Positions 8,218 through 16,392 of a stretch of DNA of 64,000 nucleotides are shown piece by piece. Source of the stretch: Congregibacter brevis. GTDB lineage: Bacteria; Pseudomonadota; Gammaproteobacteria; Pseudomonadales; Halieaceae. The translations under genes and the position numbers were made by a program. Under the pieces are notes generated by a model. It saw only the letters and a list, made by a program, of their open reading frames with translations. It was not told the origin of the DNA and did not search any database. The stretch is taken from positions 1,488,001-1,552,000 of the forward strand of contig NZ_CP136865.1 in NCBI RefSeq assembly GCF_045689245.1, in the 5' to 3' direction. The stretch's first letter is position 1; every line of letters starts with the position of its first letter.

Positions 8218-9450
8218 TTAATAACGACTCACGTTGGCAAACTCTCGCGTCGGACGATAAGGCTCCAGATTCTTTGCGGGCTCCGCGCTGAGTATTTCTT
8301 TAGCCACCAAGCTTCCGACTATAGGTGCCAGCGATACGCCGCTATGCATGATCGCCAGGTAAACATCCGGACGATCTGGGTTCACGCCAAGCACGGGGTG
8401 ACCGTCCAGTGGTAGGGGGCGCCACCCGATGAAAACGCTTTCCATGCGTGTGCCTTTGAGGTCGGGTAGAAACTCCGTTGCTGCCTGGAGGAGGCGCGAG
8501 CCATGCTCCCCAACGAGCTGGGAGCTTGGGAAGTCATTGGGGCGTCCTACTAAGCGCTGCTCGTGACTTGCTGGTGCCCCTGCTTGCTCACCAATAACAA
8601 AACGGCCATCGCTGCGCTGGTGTAAGTGCACTCCAGGCGCAGCGACTACGCTATTGAGAAGACGCGGCATAGGTTCGCTGATGCCTATGATTCCGGGTGT
8701 TGTTCTTTGCGGTATGTCGATATTGGCGATGCGCTTCGGAAGCTCTTGGGCGGCTCCGGTGGCGAGAATAAGGCGATCGGCCTTGATAGAGCCCATTGTC
8801 GTCTTTACGGACACGAGGCGTCCCTTATCCAAAGACACACTCTTGAGCTCATTGGGATAAACGATATCTGCCCCCAGAGATTGAGCGCCTTTTAACATCA
8901 GCTGCGTCGCGAGTATCGGATCCACCGCCCCGTCGTTGGGGGAGTAGGCCGCGAGACCCTGGGTGCCAAAACGTAATCTGGGCTCCAGATCAGCAATCTT
9001 CTCGGCGTTAATCATTTGCGCGGGTTCACCCCATCTCACCTGCTCCGCAATCTGCTCCGCCAAACGCTGTTGTCGCTCAGCGCTTGCAAACCACTCAATT
9101 GACCCGCCCCAGGTGATGGGTATCTGCAATTCTTCCTGAAGCTCGTGCCAGCTGTCGACACTGGTTTGGTTGAGACGATGGTAGTGCTGTGGCTGCTTTG
9201 CCCAGGTCGCGTTTATCCAGGCAAAGGTCCCGCGGGACGCATGGCTTGCCGGACCCACGGCGTCGATCACTGTGACCTCGGCTCCCGCCTTTGCCAAAGA
9301 GTAAGCTATAGACGCGCCGACTATTCCAGCTCCAGCGACGACCACACGCATTTCCTTCGCCCCAGATGCTGCTACGGCGGCTTTTGAGGGAAGCGACGCG
9401 GCTCCGGCAGAAAGCGCCGCCGCGAGTGTGAGGAATTGTCTACGATCCAT
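8218..9450 (-). CDS. Tat-exported FAD-dependent oxidoreductase (DAO family)
   Basis: A 410-residue flavoenzyme of the glycine/D-amino acid oxidase (DAO) family. The N-terminus MDRRQFLTLAAALSAG is a Tat signal, so the enzyme is folded with FAD before export to the periplasm. The FAD-binding motif VVVAGAGIVGASIAYSLAKAG begins near residue 36. Downstream are the DAO features LILATGA, a C-terminal GWRPLPLDGHPVLG and a final GVSLAPIVG segment that closes the FAD site. The likely reaction is oxidation of an amino acid or secondary amine with electrons passed to oxygen or the respiratory chain. It is transcribed divergently from a VOC gene and an exported MBL hydrolase, which may act on related compounds. 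Confidence 0.87.
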   Translation of the reverse strand: MDRRQFLTLAAALSAGAASLPSKAAVAASGAKEMRVVVAGAGIVGASIAYSLAKAGAEVTVIDAVGPASHASRGTFAWINATWAKQPQHYHRLNQTSVDSWHELQEELQIPITWGGSIEWFASAERQQRLAEQIAEQVRWGEPAQMINAEKIADLEPRLRFGTQGLAAYSPNDGAVDPILATQLMLKGAQSLGADIVYPNELKSVSLDKGRLVSVKTTMGSIKADRLILATGAAQELPKRIANIDIPQRTTPGIIGISEPMPRLLNSVVAAPGVHLHQRSDGRFVIGEQAGAPASHEQRLVGRPNDFPSSQLVGEHGSRLLQAATEFLPDLKGTRMESVFIGWRPLPLDGHPVLGVNPDRPDVYLAIMHSGVSLAPIVGSLVAKEILSAEPAKNLEPYRPTREFANVSRY

Positions 9451-9557
9451 GCTTTGCGTATTCCTGTTTGCAGTCTTGCGAAGGGAAACACGATACTCTC
9501 TTTGAGCTGACTCGTGTAAGTATCGCGGGCAGAGTGGGATGAATGGGAGCGAACAAA

Positions 9558-9938
9558 ATGAACCTGAACCAAGTGACTCTTCCCGTAAGAGATCTTCCCG
9601 TTGCGAATACCTTTTATAAGAAACTCGGATTTACTCAGATCGTTGATTCCCCGCACTACGCTCGTTTCGAATGCCCTGATGGTCACGGCACGTTCTCTCT
9701 ATCGTTAGAAGAGGGCGACTACAAAAATGGTGCCGTCATTTACTTTGAGCATGCCAAGCTCGAAGATTGGGTAAACGAACTTATCGCCAAGGGCATTCAG
9801 TTTGACCAGCTTCCCGCCGAACAAAGCTATCTTTGGACAGAGGCCGAACTTTGTGATCCTTCAGGAAACAAGATCAAGCTTTACCGGGCTGGAGAGCACC
9901 GCCGTTTTCCGCCCTGGCGTGTAGAGATCCGCGAATAA
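9558..9938 (+). CDS. VOC family (glyoxalase/dioxygenase fold) protein
   Basis: A 126-residue single-domain protein of the vicinal oxygen chelate superfamily. ATG 9558 is chosen over an upstream GTG because GGGAG lies eight bases before it. The N-terminal half shows the beta-alpha-beta pattern LNQVTLPVRDLPVANTFYKKLGF, and the C-terminal half ends with the classic DPSGNKIKLYRAGEHR. One or two metal ligands are plausible (E and H in these repeats), but a specific enzyme, such as glyoxalase, dioxygenase or a binding protein, cannot be assigned. Only 19 bases separate it from the exported MBL hydrolase, so the two probably form an operon. Confidence 0.82.
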   Translation: MNLNQVTLPVRDLPVANTFYKKLGFTQIVDSPHYARFECPDGHGTFSLSLEEGDYKNGAVIYFEHAKLEDWVNELIAKGIQFDQLPAEQSYLWTEAELCDPSGNKIKLYRAGEHRRFPPWRVEIRE

Positions 9939-9957
9939 CGAATGATTAGGAGTATTT

Positions 9958-10968
9958 ATGTTCAATCTTGAACGACGCTCTGTGCTGAAAGCCGGAGCGA
10001 CTTCAGCCTTGGCGCTGGCGAGTTTGCCTGGCGTGATTTCAAGCGTGAGTGCTGCATCTCCCAAACGGCGGGTCGTGGCCGAAAGCGCATTCGCACGCAT
10101 TGTCGAAGTTGGTGATGGAGTTTTTGCCGTTGTATCCACACCCCTGGACAGCGAGGGGCGATTCGCGGCGCCACAAACCTTGTGTAACGGCGGACTCATT
10201 GTGGGTGATGAGCGAATACTCTCAATTGACGCTTACTATCAGCCGGAGGGCGCAGCGTGGGTAAACGAGCAGGCCAAAAAGTTGTTTGGTCGACCCGTGA
10301 GCGATGTGATCTGCACGCATCTGCATTTAGATCACACGGGCGGATTGGCGGGTTTTCAGGACGGGGCTGTAGGGCCGGAAATTTACATGACCGCGAGCAC
10401 CTGGGCCTTGATGGTAGAGCAGTACAGTGGTGGTACGGCCATCGAGGGAACGCCCTTTATTGCACCGCCTGCAAAACTTGTAGGCCCCACACGTGTGATC
10501 GAGGACGAATCGCAATTAGTTTCCATGAATCTTGGAGGGCGTAGCGTCACCATCTTGCCTCTTGCTGGGCACACGCCGTCAGATCTCGCGATTTTGGTGG
10601 ACGATCTCCCTATCACTTTTGGAGGCGATCTCGCATGGTGGGGGTTGTTCCCAAACTATGTGGATGCGGTACCGTCAAAGCTGGCGCCGTCTCTTGCCAA
10701 GCTCATGTCCGGGGGTTCTCGTCTGATGGTGACGGGGCATGGAGGCTTGGTGTCGACGGACGACATGGCGCCCTATGCGGAGTTGATCGCAAGTATTGAT
10801 ACCGCTGCGCTACAGGCCCGGGAGCAAGGCTGGTCTGCGGAGAAAGCGGGGGACACTTACAAGATGCCGGCATCCACTGCCGACTGGGGGTTCTTTAATC
10901 CCCGTTACCCAGAGCGCGCGATAGGGGCCTGGTTTCGCGAGTGGGGCATGGATGACAATGCTGCCTAA
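9958..10968 (+). CDS. Exported metallo-beta-lactamase-fold hydrolase
   Basis: A 336-residue metal hydrolase with an N-terminal Tat-like signal (ERRSVLKAGATSALALASLP). An AGGAG ribosome site lies five bases before the ATG. The MBL metal motif HLHLDHTGG is at residues 121-129 (H121, H123, D125, H126), the third ligand is H205 in LAGHTPSD, the bridging Asp is D224 and a final His lies in VTGHGG, so a binuclear zinc or iron site should be complete. The architecture resembles the N-acyl homoserine lactonase/quinolone-lactonase-like group of periplasmic MBL proteins more than true beta-lactamases. The substrate is unknown. It pairs with the VOC gene and a divergent exported flavin oxidase. Confidence 0.88.
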   Translation: MFNLERRSVLKAGATSALALASLPGVISSVSAASPKRRVVAESAFARIVEVGDGVFAVVSTPLDSEGRFAAPQTLCNGGLIVGDERILSIDAYYQPEGAAWVNEQAKKLFGRPVSDVICTHLHLDHTGGLAGFQDGAVGPEIYMTASTWALMVEQYSGGTAIEGTPFIAPPAKLVGPTRVIEDESQLVSMNLGGRSVTILPLAGHTPSDLAILVDDLPITFGGDLAWWGLFPNYVDAVPSKLAPSLAKLMSGGSRLMVTGHGGLVSTDDMAPYAELIASIDTAALQAREQGWSAEKAGDTYKMPASTADWGFFNPRYPERAIGAWFREWGMDDNAA

Positions 10969-11027
10969 CGTAAGTTGCTCCAGCCTCTTAATGCCCGAGG
11001 CATTGGATACGGCGTCAAAATTCGAGA

Positions 11028-11312
11028 TCAAGCCTTTAGATTGTAGGTAGACGCCTCTGCGAGCTTGCCCTTGCACGCCATAATGAATTCGACCATGTGT
11101 CTCTCGTCCATGTGTGCCTGGTAGTCGTCGATGGAACTCCACTCTTCGAGAAAGACGAAGTGCAGCGGGTCTTCAGCGTCCGAGAACATATCGTAGCGAA
11201 TGCAGCCCGCTTCAGCACGAGTGGGGCTTAGGAGTTTTTTTAGCTGGGTTTCTACAAATTCTCCGTGGCCGGGTTTGGCGCGAACGTGAACGACAACTAT
11301 GGTCTCGGACAT
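11028..11312 (-). CDS. ABM-family putative quinol/antibiotic monooxygenase
   Basis: A 94-residue protein of the antibiotic biosynthesis monooxygenase (ABM) ferredoxin-like fold, starting at ATG 11312 behind GGGAG. The longer frame to 11345 is less likely. The typical family sequence is visible: ETIVVVHVRAKPGHGEF, then AGCIRYDMFSDAEDP, FVFLEEWSSIDDYQAHM and a final HMVEFI segment. Relatives such as YgiN/LsrG act as cofactor-free quinol monooxygenases or isomerases, usually as dimers in the cytosol. It is single and convergent with the MBL gene, and no specific substrate can be named. Confidence 0.8.
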   Translation of the reverse strand: MSETIVVVHVRAKPGHGEFVETQLKKLLSPTRAEAGCIRYDMFSDAEDPLHFVFLEEWSSIDDYQAHMDERHMVEFIMACKGKLAEASTYNLKA

Positions 11313-11469
11313 GGTGACTCCCACGAAAGTTTTGCGTTGTGACAAATACAGATGACATCGTACACCCCCGCCGGCGCTATCGCTTGTGTTCTCTAAAGGC
11401 TGCGTCGCGCTAAACTGTAGACTGCGGTCTTCCAGATAAATAAAGCACAGGAAAGGATGAGTTAGCGCA

Positions 11470-12735
11470 ATGAACTTCGAAGTCCCCGTAGATATTCAGA
11501 TGTTTCTTGGCGAGATCGATGAGTTCATCGACGATAAGATCAAGCCGCTGGAGAACAGTGACGACAATATTCGCTTTTTTGATCATCGTCGCGAGGATGC
11601 GCGAACCGATTGGGACCGGGATGGCTTGCCGAACGAAGAGTGGGAAGCGCTGCTCCGCAAAGCGAAGGATTTGTCCATCGAAGCGGGGATTTTCAACTAC
11701 CCCTTTCCCAAGGAGTTCGGGGGGCGCGATGGCGGCAATCTTGGTATGGCGCTAATTCGAGAGCACCTGGCCGCAAAAGGTTTGGGACTACACAACGATT
11801 TGCAGAATGAACACTCAATCGTTGGAAACAACATTGCACTGCTATTAATGCTCAACTATGGGACGGAAGAGCAAAAGTCCGAGTGGTTAGATGGTATGGC
11901 ATCGGCCCGGCAGGGCTTCGCCTTCGGAATTACCGAGCCAGAGCATGGCTCTGACGCCACGCATATGGAAACTGCCGCAGTTCGTGACGGCGATGACTGG
12001 ATAATCAACGGGGAGAAGACCTGGAACACCGGCGTGCATATCGCTGATGCGGATATGGTGATGGCTCGAACTTCTGGAAAGCCAGGCGAGGCAGCGGGTA
12101 TAACTGCGTTTTTGGTGCCGATGCAGGCTCAGGGCGTAAAGATCGAGGAGTACCTGTGGACCTTCAATATGCCCTCGGATCACGCGCGCGTGTCTTTCAC
12201 CGATGTTCGTGTGCCCCATGGCTCGATCTTTGGCGGTGAGGGCAGGGGCCTCATGGTGATTCAACATTTCTTTAACGAGAACCGCATTCGCCAGGCGGCA
12301 TCCAGTCTGGGCGCGGCGCAGTACTGCGTGAATGAAGCTGTCCAGCATGCGCGTCAAAGAAAACCGTTTGGCAAAGCCTTAGCCACGAATCAGGGTATCC
12401 AGTTTCCTTTGGTGGAACTCAATGCGCGCTGTGAAATGCTCCGTGCACTCATTCATAAGACCGCGTGGCTCATGGATCGCGACGGTGCCTTCTCGGTGTC
12501 TGACAAGGTGTCGATGTGTAACTACCAGGCAAACCGCCTTTGCTGTGAAGCGGCGGACTTTGCGATGCAGGTGCACGGGGGAATGGGTTATTCACGCTAC
12601 AAGCCTTTTGAGCACATCTATCGGCATCATCGACGCTATCGCATCACGGAGGGCGCAGACGAGATACAGATACGCCGCGCTGCGGGCTACTTATTCGGTT
12701 TTATGAATCAGAAGAAACCCAAAGGCGTTGAGTGA
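11470..12735 (+). CDS. Acyl-CoA dehydrogenase (ACAD10/11-like group)
   Basis: A 421-residue FAD enzyme that introduces a double bond into acyl-CoA and passes electrons to ETF. The ribosome site is AGGA upstream of the ATG. The family blocks are in order: an N-terminal helical domain with GGRDGGNLGMALIREHLA, the flavin-contacting FAFGITEPEHGSDATHMET, the beta domain VFNM/FTDVRVP region, and the C-terminal QVHGGMGYSR followed by RITEGADEIQ. The next gene, overlapping by four bases, encodes an APH-type kinase. That pairing matches the fused kinase-dehydrogenase layout of eukaryotic ACAD10/ACAD11, which handle 4-hydroxyacyl-CoAs through a phosphorylated intermediate. The substrate assignment is inference from this pairing. 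Confidence 0.92.
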   Translation: MNFEVPVDIQMFLGEIDEFIDDKIKPLENSDDNIRFFDHRREDARTDWDRDGLPNEEWEALLRKAKDLSIEAGIFNYPFPKEFGGRDGGNLGMALIREHLAAKGLGLHNDLQNEHSIVGNNIALLLMLNYGTEEQKSEWLDGMASARQGFAFGITEPEHGSDATHMETAAVRDGDDWIINGEKTWNTGVHIADADMVMARTSGKPGEAAGITAFLVPMQAQGVKIEEYLWTFNMPSDHARVSFTDVRVPHGSIFGGEGRGLMVIQHFFNENRIRQAASSLGAAQYCVNEAVQHARQRKPFGKALATNQGIQFPLVELNARCEMLRALIHKTAWLMDRDGAFSVSDKVSMCNYQANRLCCEAADFAMQVHGGMGYSRYKPFEHIYRHHRRYRITEGADEIQIRRAAGYLFGFMNQKKPKGVE

Positions 12736-14132
12736 CGATCATGTCTGAAGACTTTGAAACAGCATTAGAGAAGGTGCTTCAGCGGAAGCTTCCCGGGTGC
12801 CAAGGCTTGCTGTCTTGCGAGCAACTTACCGCGGGGGCTAGTCAGGAAACCTATCGGCTGGCGGTGGCAGAAGCCTCGGGGGAGAAGCTTTACGCTTTGC
12901 GACGATCACCCCCGGCGCTGGATACGGAATCCAGTGTAGGCAACATTAGCCTCGATACGGAGGCGCGGCTTTTTCAGCTGGCGACAGCTTCGGGAATACC
13001 TGGTCCTAAGGTTCATTGCGCTTTGCAGCCTGATGACGAACTCGGCAGTGGTTTTGTGATGGACTGGCTAACGGGCGAAACGCTGGGTCAACGTATTGTC
13101 CGATCTAAAGAACTTGAAGAAGTTCGACCAAAGCTCGCAAAAGAGTGCGGGCAAATTCTCGGGCGAATACATGCGCTGGACTGGGAGTCTACTGTCTTAG
13201 CCGATGAGCTACCCAGAGTGAGCCCCACAGTCTTAGTAAAAGAGACCTGGGAAACCTATCGCGATCTACAAGTGCCGGTGCCTATGATCGATTACTGCTA
13301 TCGATGGCTGTTGGACAATGCCCCCAAGACTTGGCGAACTACGTTGGTCCACGGGGATTTCCGCAATGGCAATTTGATGGTTAACCCTCAGGGAATAAAT
13401 GCGGTACTGGATTGGGAATTGGCCCAGATTGGCGATCCGGTGAGAGACTTGGGATGGCTGTGTGTCAACTCCTGGCGTTTTGGTAATGATACTTTGCCAG
13501 TAGGGGGATTCGGTACGTTAGAGGATTTACGGGAGGGATACCTCGAGTCTAGTGGCGTGGAGGTTTCCCTCGAAGAAATCAAGTATTGGCAAGTATTTGG
13601 TTCGTTTTGGTGGGCTATGGCAACACTGCAAATGGCTAACGCCTGGCGAACGGGAGAAACCCCGAGCCTTGAGCGGCCCGTGATTGGCCGGCGGTCCTCC
13701 GAGGCGCAGATGGACTGCGTGAATCTCATCATTCCTGGTGATTTCGAGTTGCCCGACTTGGGGGTGACGATAGCGGAAGGTACTCAGTTACCGATGCCCG
13801 CGGAATTGTTAGCAGGTGTGGCAGATTTTTTAAAAGATGAGGTGGCAACGCAGTTACAAGGACGGGATGCGTTTTTAGCCAAAGTCGCAGCGAACTCCCT
13901 CGGCATTGCCCAGCGGGAATTGCAGCACGGAAGTGCATTAGCGACGCAGGAACAGATTCGTCTGGAAGATCTCCTGGACCATCAGGACAGTCTGGACAAC
14001 TTACGCTGGGAACTCGTTCATCGATTGCGAGATGATCTGTCCCTTGATACTCCGGGGTTAGCGGCGCACTTGCGTCAGACTGTGGCAGGACAGTTGGCAA
14101 TTGATCAGCCGCTCTACCCCGCCTTACACTGA
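12732..14132 (+). CDS. APH-family phosphotransferase with C-terminal DUF6285-like domain
   Basis: A 466-residue kinase of the aminoglycoside phosphotransferase fold, predicted to phosphorylate a hydroxyl group of a small molecule. Translation probably starts at GTG 12732, which overlaps the TGA of the acyl-CoA dehydrogenase (GTGA) and has AAGG seven bases upstream; ATG 12741 is the alternative. Kinase motifs are the HGDFRNGNLMV catalytic loop and VLDWELAQIGDPVRDLGW, which carries the metal-binding Asp. After about residue 340 a helical region with repeated LxxR/LxH patterns resembles DUF6285. Fused or adjacent to an acyl-CoA dehydrogenase, such kinases likely activate 4-hydroxyacyl-CoA for dehydration. 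Drug resistance is unlikely from this context. Confidence 0.85.
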   Translation: MTIMSEDFETALEKVLQRKLPGCQGLLSCEQLTAGASQETYRLAVAEASGEKLYALRRSPPALDTESSVGNISLDTEARLFQLATASGIPGPKVHCALQPDDELGSGFVMDWLTGETLGQRIVRSKELEEVRPKLAKECGQILGRIHALDWESTVLADELPRVSPTVLVKETWETYRDLQVPVPMIDYCYRWLLDNAPKTWRTTLVHGDFRNGNLMVNPQGINAVLDWELAQIGDPVRDLGWLCVNSWRFGNDTLPVGGFGTLEDLREGYLESSGVEVSLEEIKYWQVFGSFWWAMATLQMANAWRTGETPSLERPVIGRRSSEAQMDCVNLIIPGDFELPDLGVTIAEGTQLPMPAELLAGVADFLKDEVATQLQGRDAFLAKVAANSLGIAQRELQHGSALATQEQIRLEDLLDHQDSLDNLRWELVHRLRDDLSLDTPGLAAHLRQTVAGQLAIDQPLYPALH

Positions 14133-14213
14133 CGCCTAGCGTACTTTTATCTGAATCAGCGGCTGGATATATGTTTTGAGTCGCTATCCTCAACTGCGAT
14201 AGGTGAGACTGCG

Positions 14214-14588
14214 ATCAATAAGCCAAATGGACAGGGAATAGGACGAATCCTGAAAGCCGCGGAATGTTCCTACCATGGTTTTCGAAGTGCGTTCATTCAT
14301 GAATCTGCATTTCGTCAGGAATTATTGCTGGTCGTCTTACTACTTCCCGTAGCGTTCCTCATCGCTGTCTCCAGTAATCACTTTATCTTAATGGCTGCCA
14401 GTCTGGCGTTACTGCTGCTGACGGAACTTCTAAACTCCGCAATTGAGGCCGTTGCTGATGCGGTCACTCTTGAAGACAACCCGCTTATCGGCCGAGCTAA
14501 GGATATGGGTTCCGCTGCAGTCTTTGTCGCACTGAGCTTTGTGACTCTGGTGTTCGGCGAAGCACTGTATAGGTACTTTGTAGCGTGA
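14214..14588 (+). CDS. dgkA: Diacylglycerol kinase with a near-cognate ATC start
   Basis: A 124-residue integral membrane kinase that phosphorylates diacylglycerol to recycle it for phospholipid synthesis. The full family pattern is present only if translation begins upstream of the first ordinary start (TTG 14325): NKPNGQGIGRILKAAECSY, then FRSAFIHESAFRQE with the conserved acidic residues, the core TELLNSAIEAVAD and GRAKDMGSAAV. Three membrane helices follow as expected, and the length matches E. coli DgkA (122). No ATG, GTG or TTG lies in frame between the kinase stop at 14132 and 14325. ATC at 14214 follows AGGTGA by seven bases, so it is the best start. A sequencing error (ATG to ATC) is the main alternative. 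Starting at 14325 would remove the N-terminal amphipathic helix. Confidence 0.85.
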   Translation: MNKPNGQGIGRILKAAECSYHGFRSAFIHESAFRQELLLVVLLLPVAFLIAVSSNHFILMAASLALLLLTELLNSAIEAVADAVTLEDNPLIGRAKDMGSAAVFVALSFVTLVFGEALYRYFVA

Positions 14589-14604
14589 CCTAAAGCTGTG
14601 CGGC

Positions 14605-15519
14605 TCAGCCGCCGCGCAGATAGTTGAGTCCACCCATGACTGCGGCTACTTGCGCTGCGATGCAGTCGTCGTCGCTTACCAAGGGGCTGTCAGGATAAAC
14701 CTCGGTAGTTGTTACGAAGGGCGCATCAGTGGCTCCCATACAGAGTCCGAGACCCTTGCCGTCGTAACAAATGACGCCTTCTTGCTGGAGCGTCTCACCG
14801 ATGATCTTTCCATCGATAGACGGCGCGATGTGCGTGACCTTCGCGACAGACTCGATGATTGCGCGCTGAAACTCTGGTGCCGGGCGTGAGCTGTCGGCAA
14901 CACCGTAGAATCCGTCAGGAATGTCCCAGTGGTCCTGGGGTCGCGCATCTCTCGCAGCGAGAGCCGGTCGAAACTCTGAGTTGTCAGTGTCGGTTGTTTC
15001 GTGAAGGTCAAAGTGCGCTAAGAACTCCAAGTCGCGAAGACCGAGATGACGCATCGCGGCCGCACTCTCCTGCGCGGGACTATCTCGCCGGAAGGAACGG
15101 TTGGGATCAATAGCTTGGGCGTTCCAGCGGTTTATCGTTTCAAAAGACCAAGGACTGATGCAGGGCATTACGAGGAAATTGAAGTCCTCCGAGTACTGTG
15201 CAGCGGCGTCTTCCAGAAAGCTCAGCGCACCCATGACGCCACTGGTTTCGTAACCGTGGACTCCGCCTGTAATTAGAACGTTGCGCAGCTCGGGATTCCA
15301 ATCCTTTGAACTGAGGGCGTAGAGCCTGTGCTTCCCATCGGGGTGAGACAGCTCTCCGTACTCTGCAAGATCAAAGTGTTTCTCCAGATCCTTAACTCGC
15401 TGCTCGACCAACAGCGCGTAGCTGCGCTTTTTGGTCTGTGCATCTAGCCACGCCGCTTTCTCAGCGGCCGCCCAGGGCACGCCCGCTTCGCCAATAAAAT
15501 AGTCTTCGGTCGTTGTCAT
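14605..15519 (-). CDS. Cytosolic M14 family metallocarboxypeptidase
   Basis: A 304-residue M14 peptidase without a signal peptide. The zinc and catalytic residues are visible: H88 and E91 in GGVHGYETSG, substrate-binding N140-R141 in DPNRSF, third zinc ligand H173 in FDLHETTD, and the general base in the late motif TTTEVYP. Compared with the secreted M14 protein at 3382-5199 it is half the length and lacks the C-terminal extension. The annotated start ATG 15519 has no ribosome site of its own. It sits at the end of a chain of overlapping mini-ORFs, so expression probably depends on translational coupling. The substrate is unknown; small peptides or N-acyl amino acids are plausible. Confidence 0.87.
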   Translation of the reverse strand: MTTTEDYFIGEAGVPWAAAEKAAWLDAQTKKRSYALLVEQRVKDLEKHFDLAEYGELSHPDGKHRLYALSSKDWNPELRNVLITGGVHGYETSGVMGALSFLEDAAAQYSEDFNFLVMPCISPWSFETINRWNAQAIDPNRSFRRDSPAQESAAAMRHLGLRDLEFLAHFDLHETTDTDNSEFRPALAARDARPQDHWDIPDGFYGVADSSRPAPEFQRAIIESVAKVTHIAPSIDGKIIGETLQQEGVICYDGKGLGLCMGATDAPFVTTTEVYPDSPLVSDDDCIAAQVAAVMGGLNYLRGG

Positions 15520-15576
15520 AGTTTTTTGGTCGTTGTCATAGTTTCTTGTTCGTTGTCATAGTTTGGTCCTCGTCAT
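15511..15576 (-). promoter_or_regulatory. Tandem start-codon repeats forming coupled mini-ORFs
   Basis: Three 20-base repeats with the shared core CGTTGTCATAGTTT (15511, 15531, 15551 on the plus strand) each carry an ATG on the minus strand (15519, 15539, 15559). A diverged fourth ATG lies at 15576. Each upstream ATG opens a mini-ORF (MTRTKL, MTTNKKL, MTTTKKL) whose TGA overlaps the next ATG as ATGA. The only good ribosome site, GAGGA at 15567-15571, precedes the ATG at 15559. The M14 gene at 15519 is therefore probably translated by successive re-initiation. Confidence 0.6.
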
Positions 15577-15616
15577 GATTCCATTACTCCGACCGCCTTG
15601 TCGAATAGGCGTCATG

Positions 15617-16219
15617 TTACTTCACTACATAGTCGCGCGCCTCCAAGCAGGCGTTCATTGCCCGCCGATAGTCGGACCTCAGATTGGAGTCTGAGTCAGC
15701 TACGGTGGGATCAAAGTCGGTTTCTTTACTCGCCCACAAATGGCACTCGTAGCGATCCCTACCTGTTTGCTCTTCGGACTGTCCTGCGGCCGGGTAGACG
15801 ATGATACGACCACTGTCCTCTGCCGGAAGCACAGTAGGTGTCGTGCTGGGCTGTTCAATGACAACGAAGCCTTTGGTCGCAGGGCGATAGTAGGCGCCCG
15901 CGTAGTAATAGTAGCGCCGCGGCCCCGTCCCAATGGTTATAAAGCCTCCTGGCAGTGAAGGCACAATCGCCCCGATAGGCGCCGTGATGCTGACGTAGAC
16001 GCCGGAAGATTGCCGATAGAAGTGACCGCCCCAAAAGTAGTATGGCGTGCCGCGGTGGACCACGCGGTGATGAGTTCTTGGTAATGACTTACTGCGTAGT
16101 TGCTTGGAAGCGGGTCCCTGTCTCGCCGCTGCGGGCGAGGATTGCGCACCGTGGGCAACGAGTGAGCTACTCAAAACTAAAAGAAAAACCAGCCGAGTGA
16201 TGTTGTTTGTTGTTGTCAT
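15617..16219 (-). CDS. Exported DUF6515-like protein
   Basis: A 200-residue exported protein starting at ATG 16219 behind GGAG. Residues 1-25 are a signal peptide ending near VAHGAQ. The centre has the aromatic-rich pattern of DUF6515-type proteins: GTPYYFWGGHFYRQSSGVYVS followed by PPGG-like and YYYYAGAYYRP segments. The C-terminal part (residues 140-200, RYECHLWASKETDFDP and MNACLEARDYVVK) is a small cysteine-containing module found in other exported proteins. The function is unknown; an envelope or surface location is likely. The first codons ATG ACA ACA resemble the mini-ORF starts located just downstream on the same strand. Confidence 0.7.
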   Translation of the reverse strand: MTTTNNITRLVFLLVLSSSLVAHGAQSSPAAARQGPASKQLRSKSLPRTHHRVVHRGTPYYFWGGHFYRQSSGVYVSITAPIGAIVPSLPGGFITIGTGPRRYYYYAGAYYRPATKGFVVIEQPSTTPTVLPAEDSGRIIVYPAAGQSEEQTGRDRYECHLWASKETDFDPTVADSDSNLRSDYRRAMNACLEARDYVVK

Positions 16220-16392
16220 GATGATCTCCAGAAGGTCTAGGTGACAAGACGAGTCTGGAGGGATACTGAGAAGCCTTCGTGCAGCAACTGTGGCGTTTTG
16301 GTGAAGTCGGCGAAGTTGGCCGTTACGGTCGTTTAGCCTGCTTCAGGCAGAGTTCGGTAGTGGAGCACTCAAACGGAGCCATTACGGTTGAG

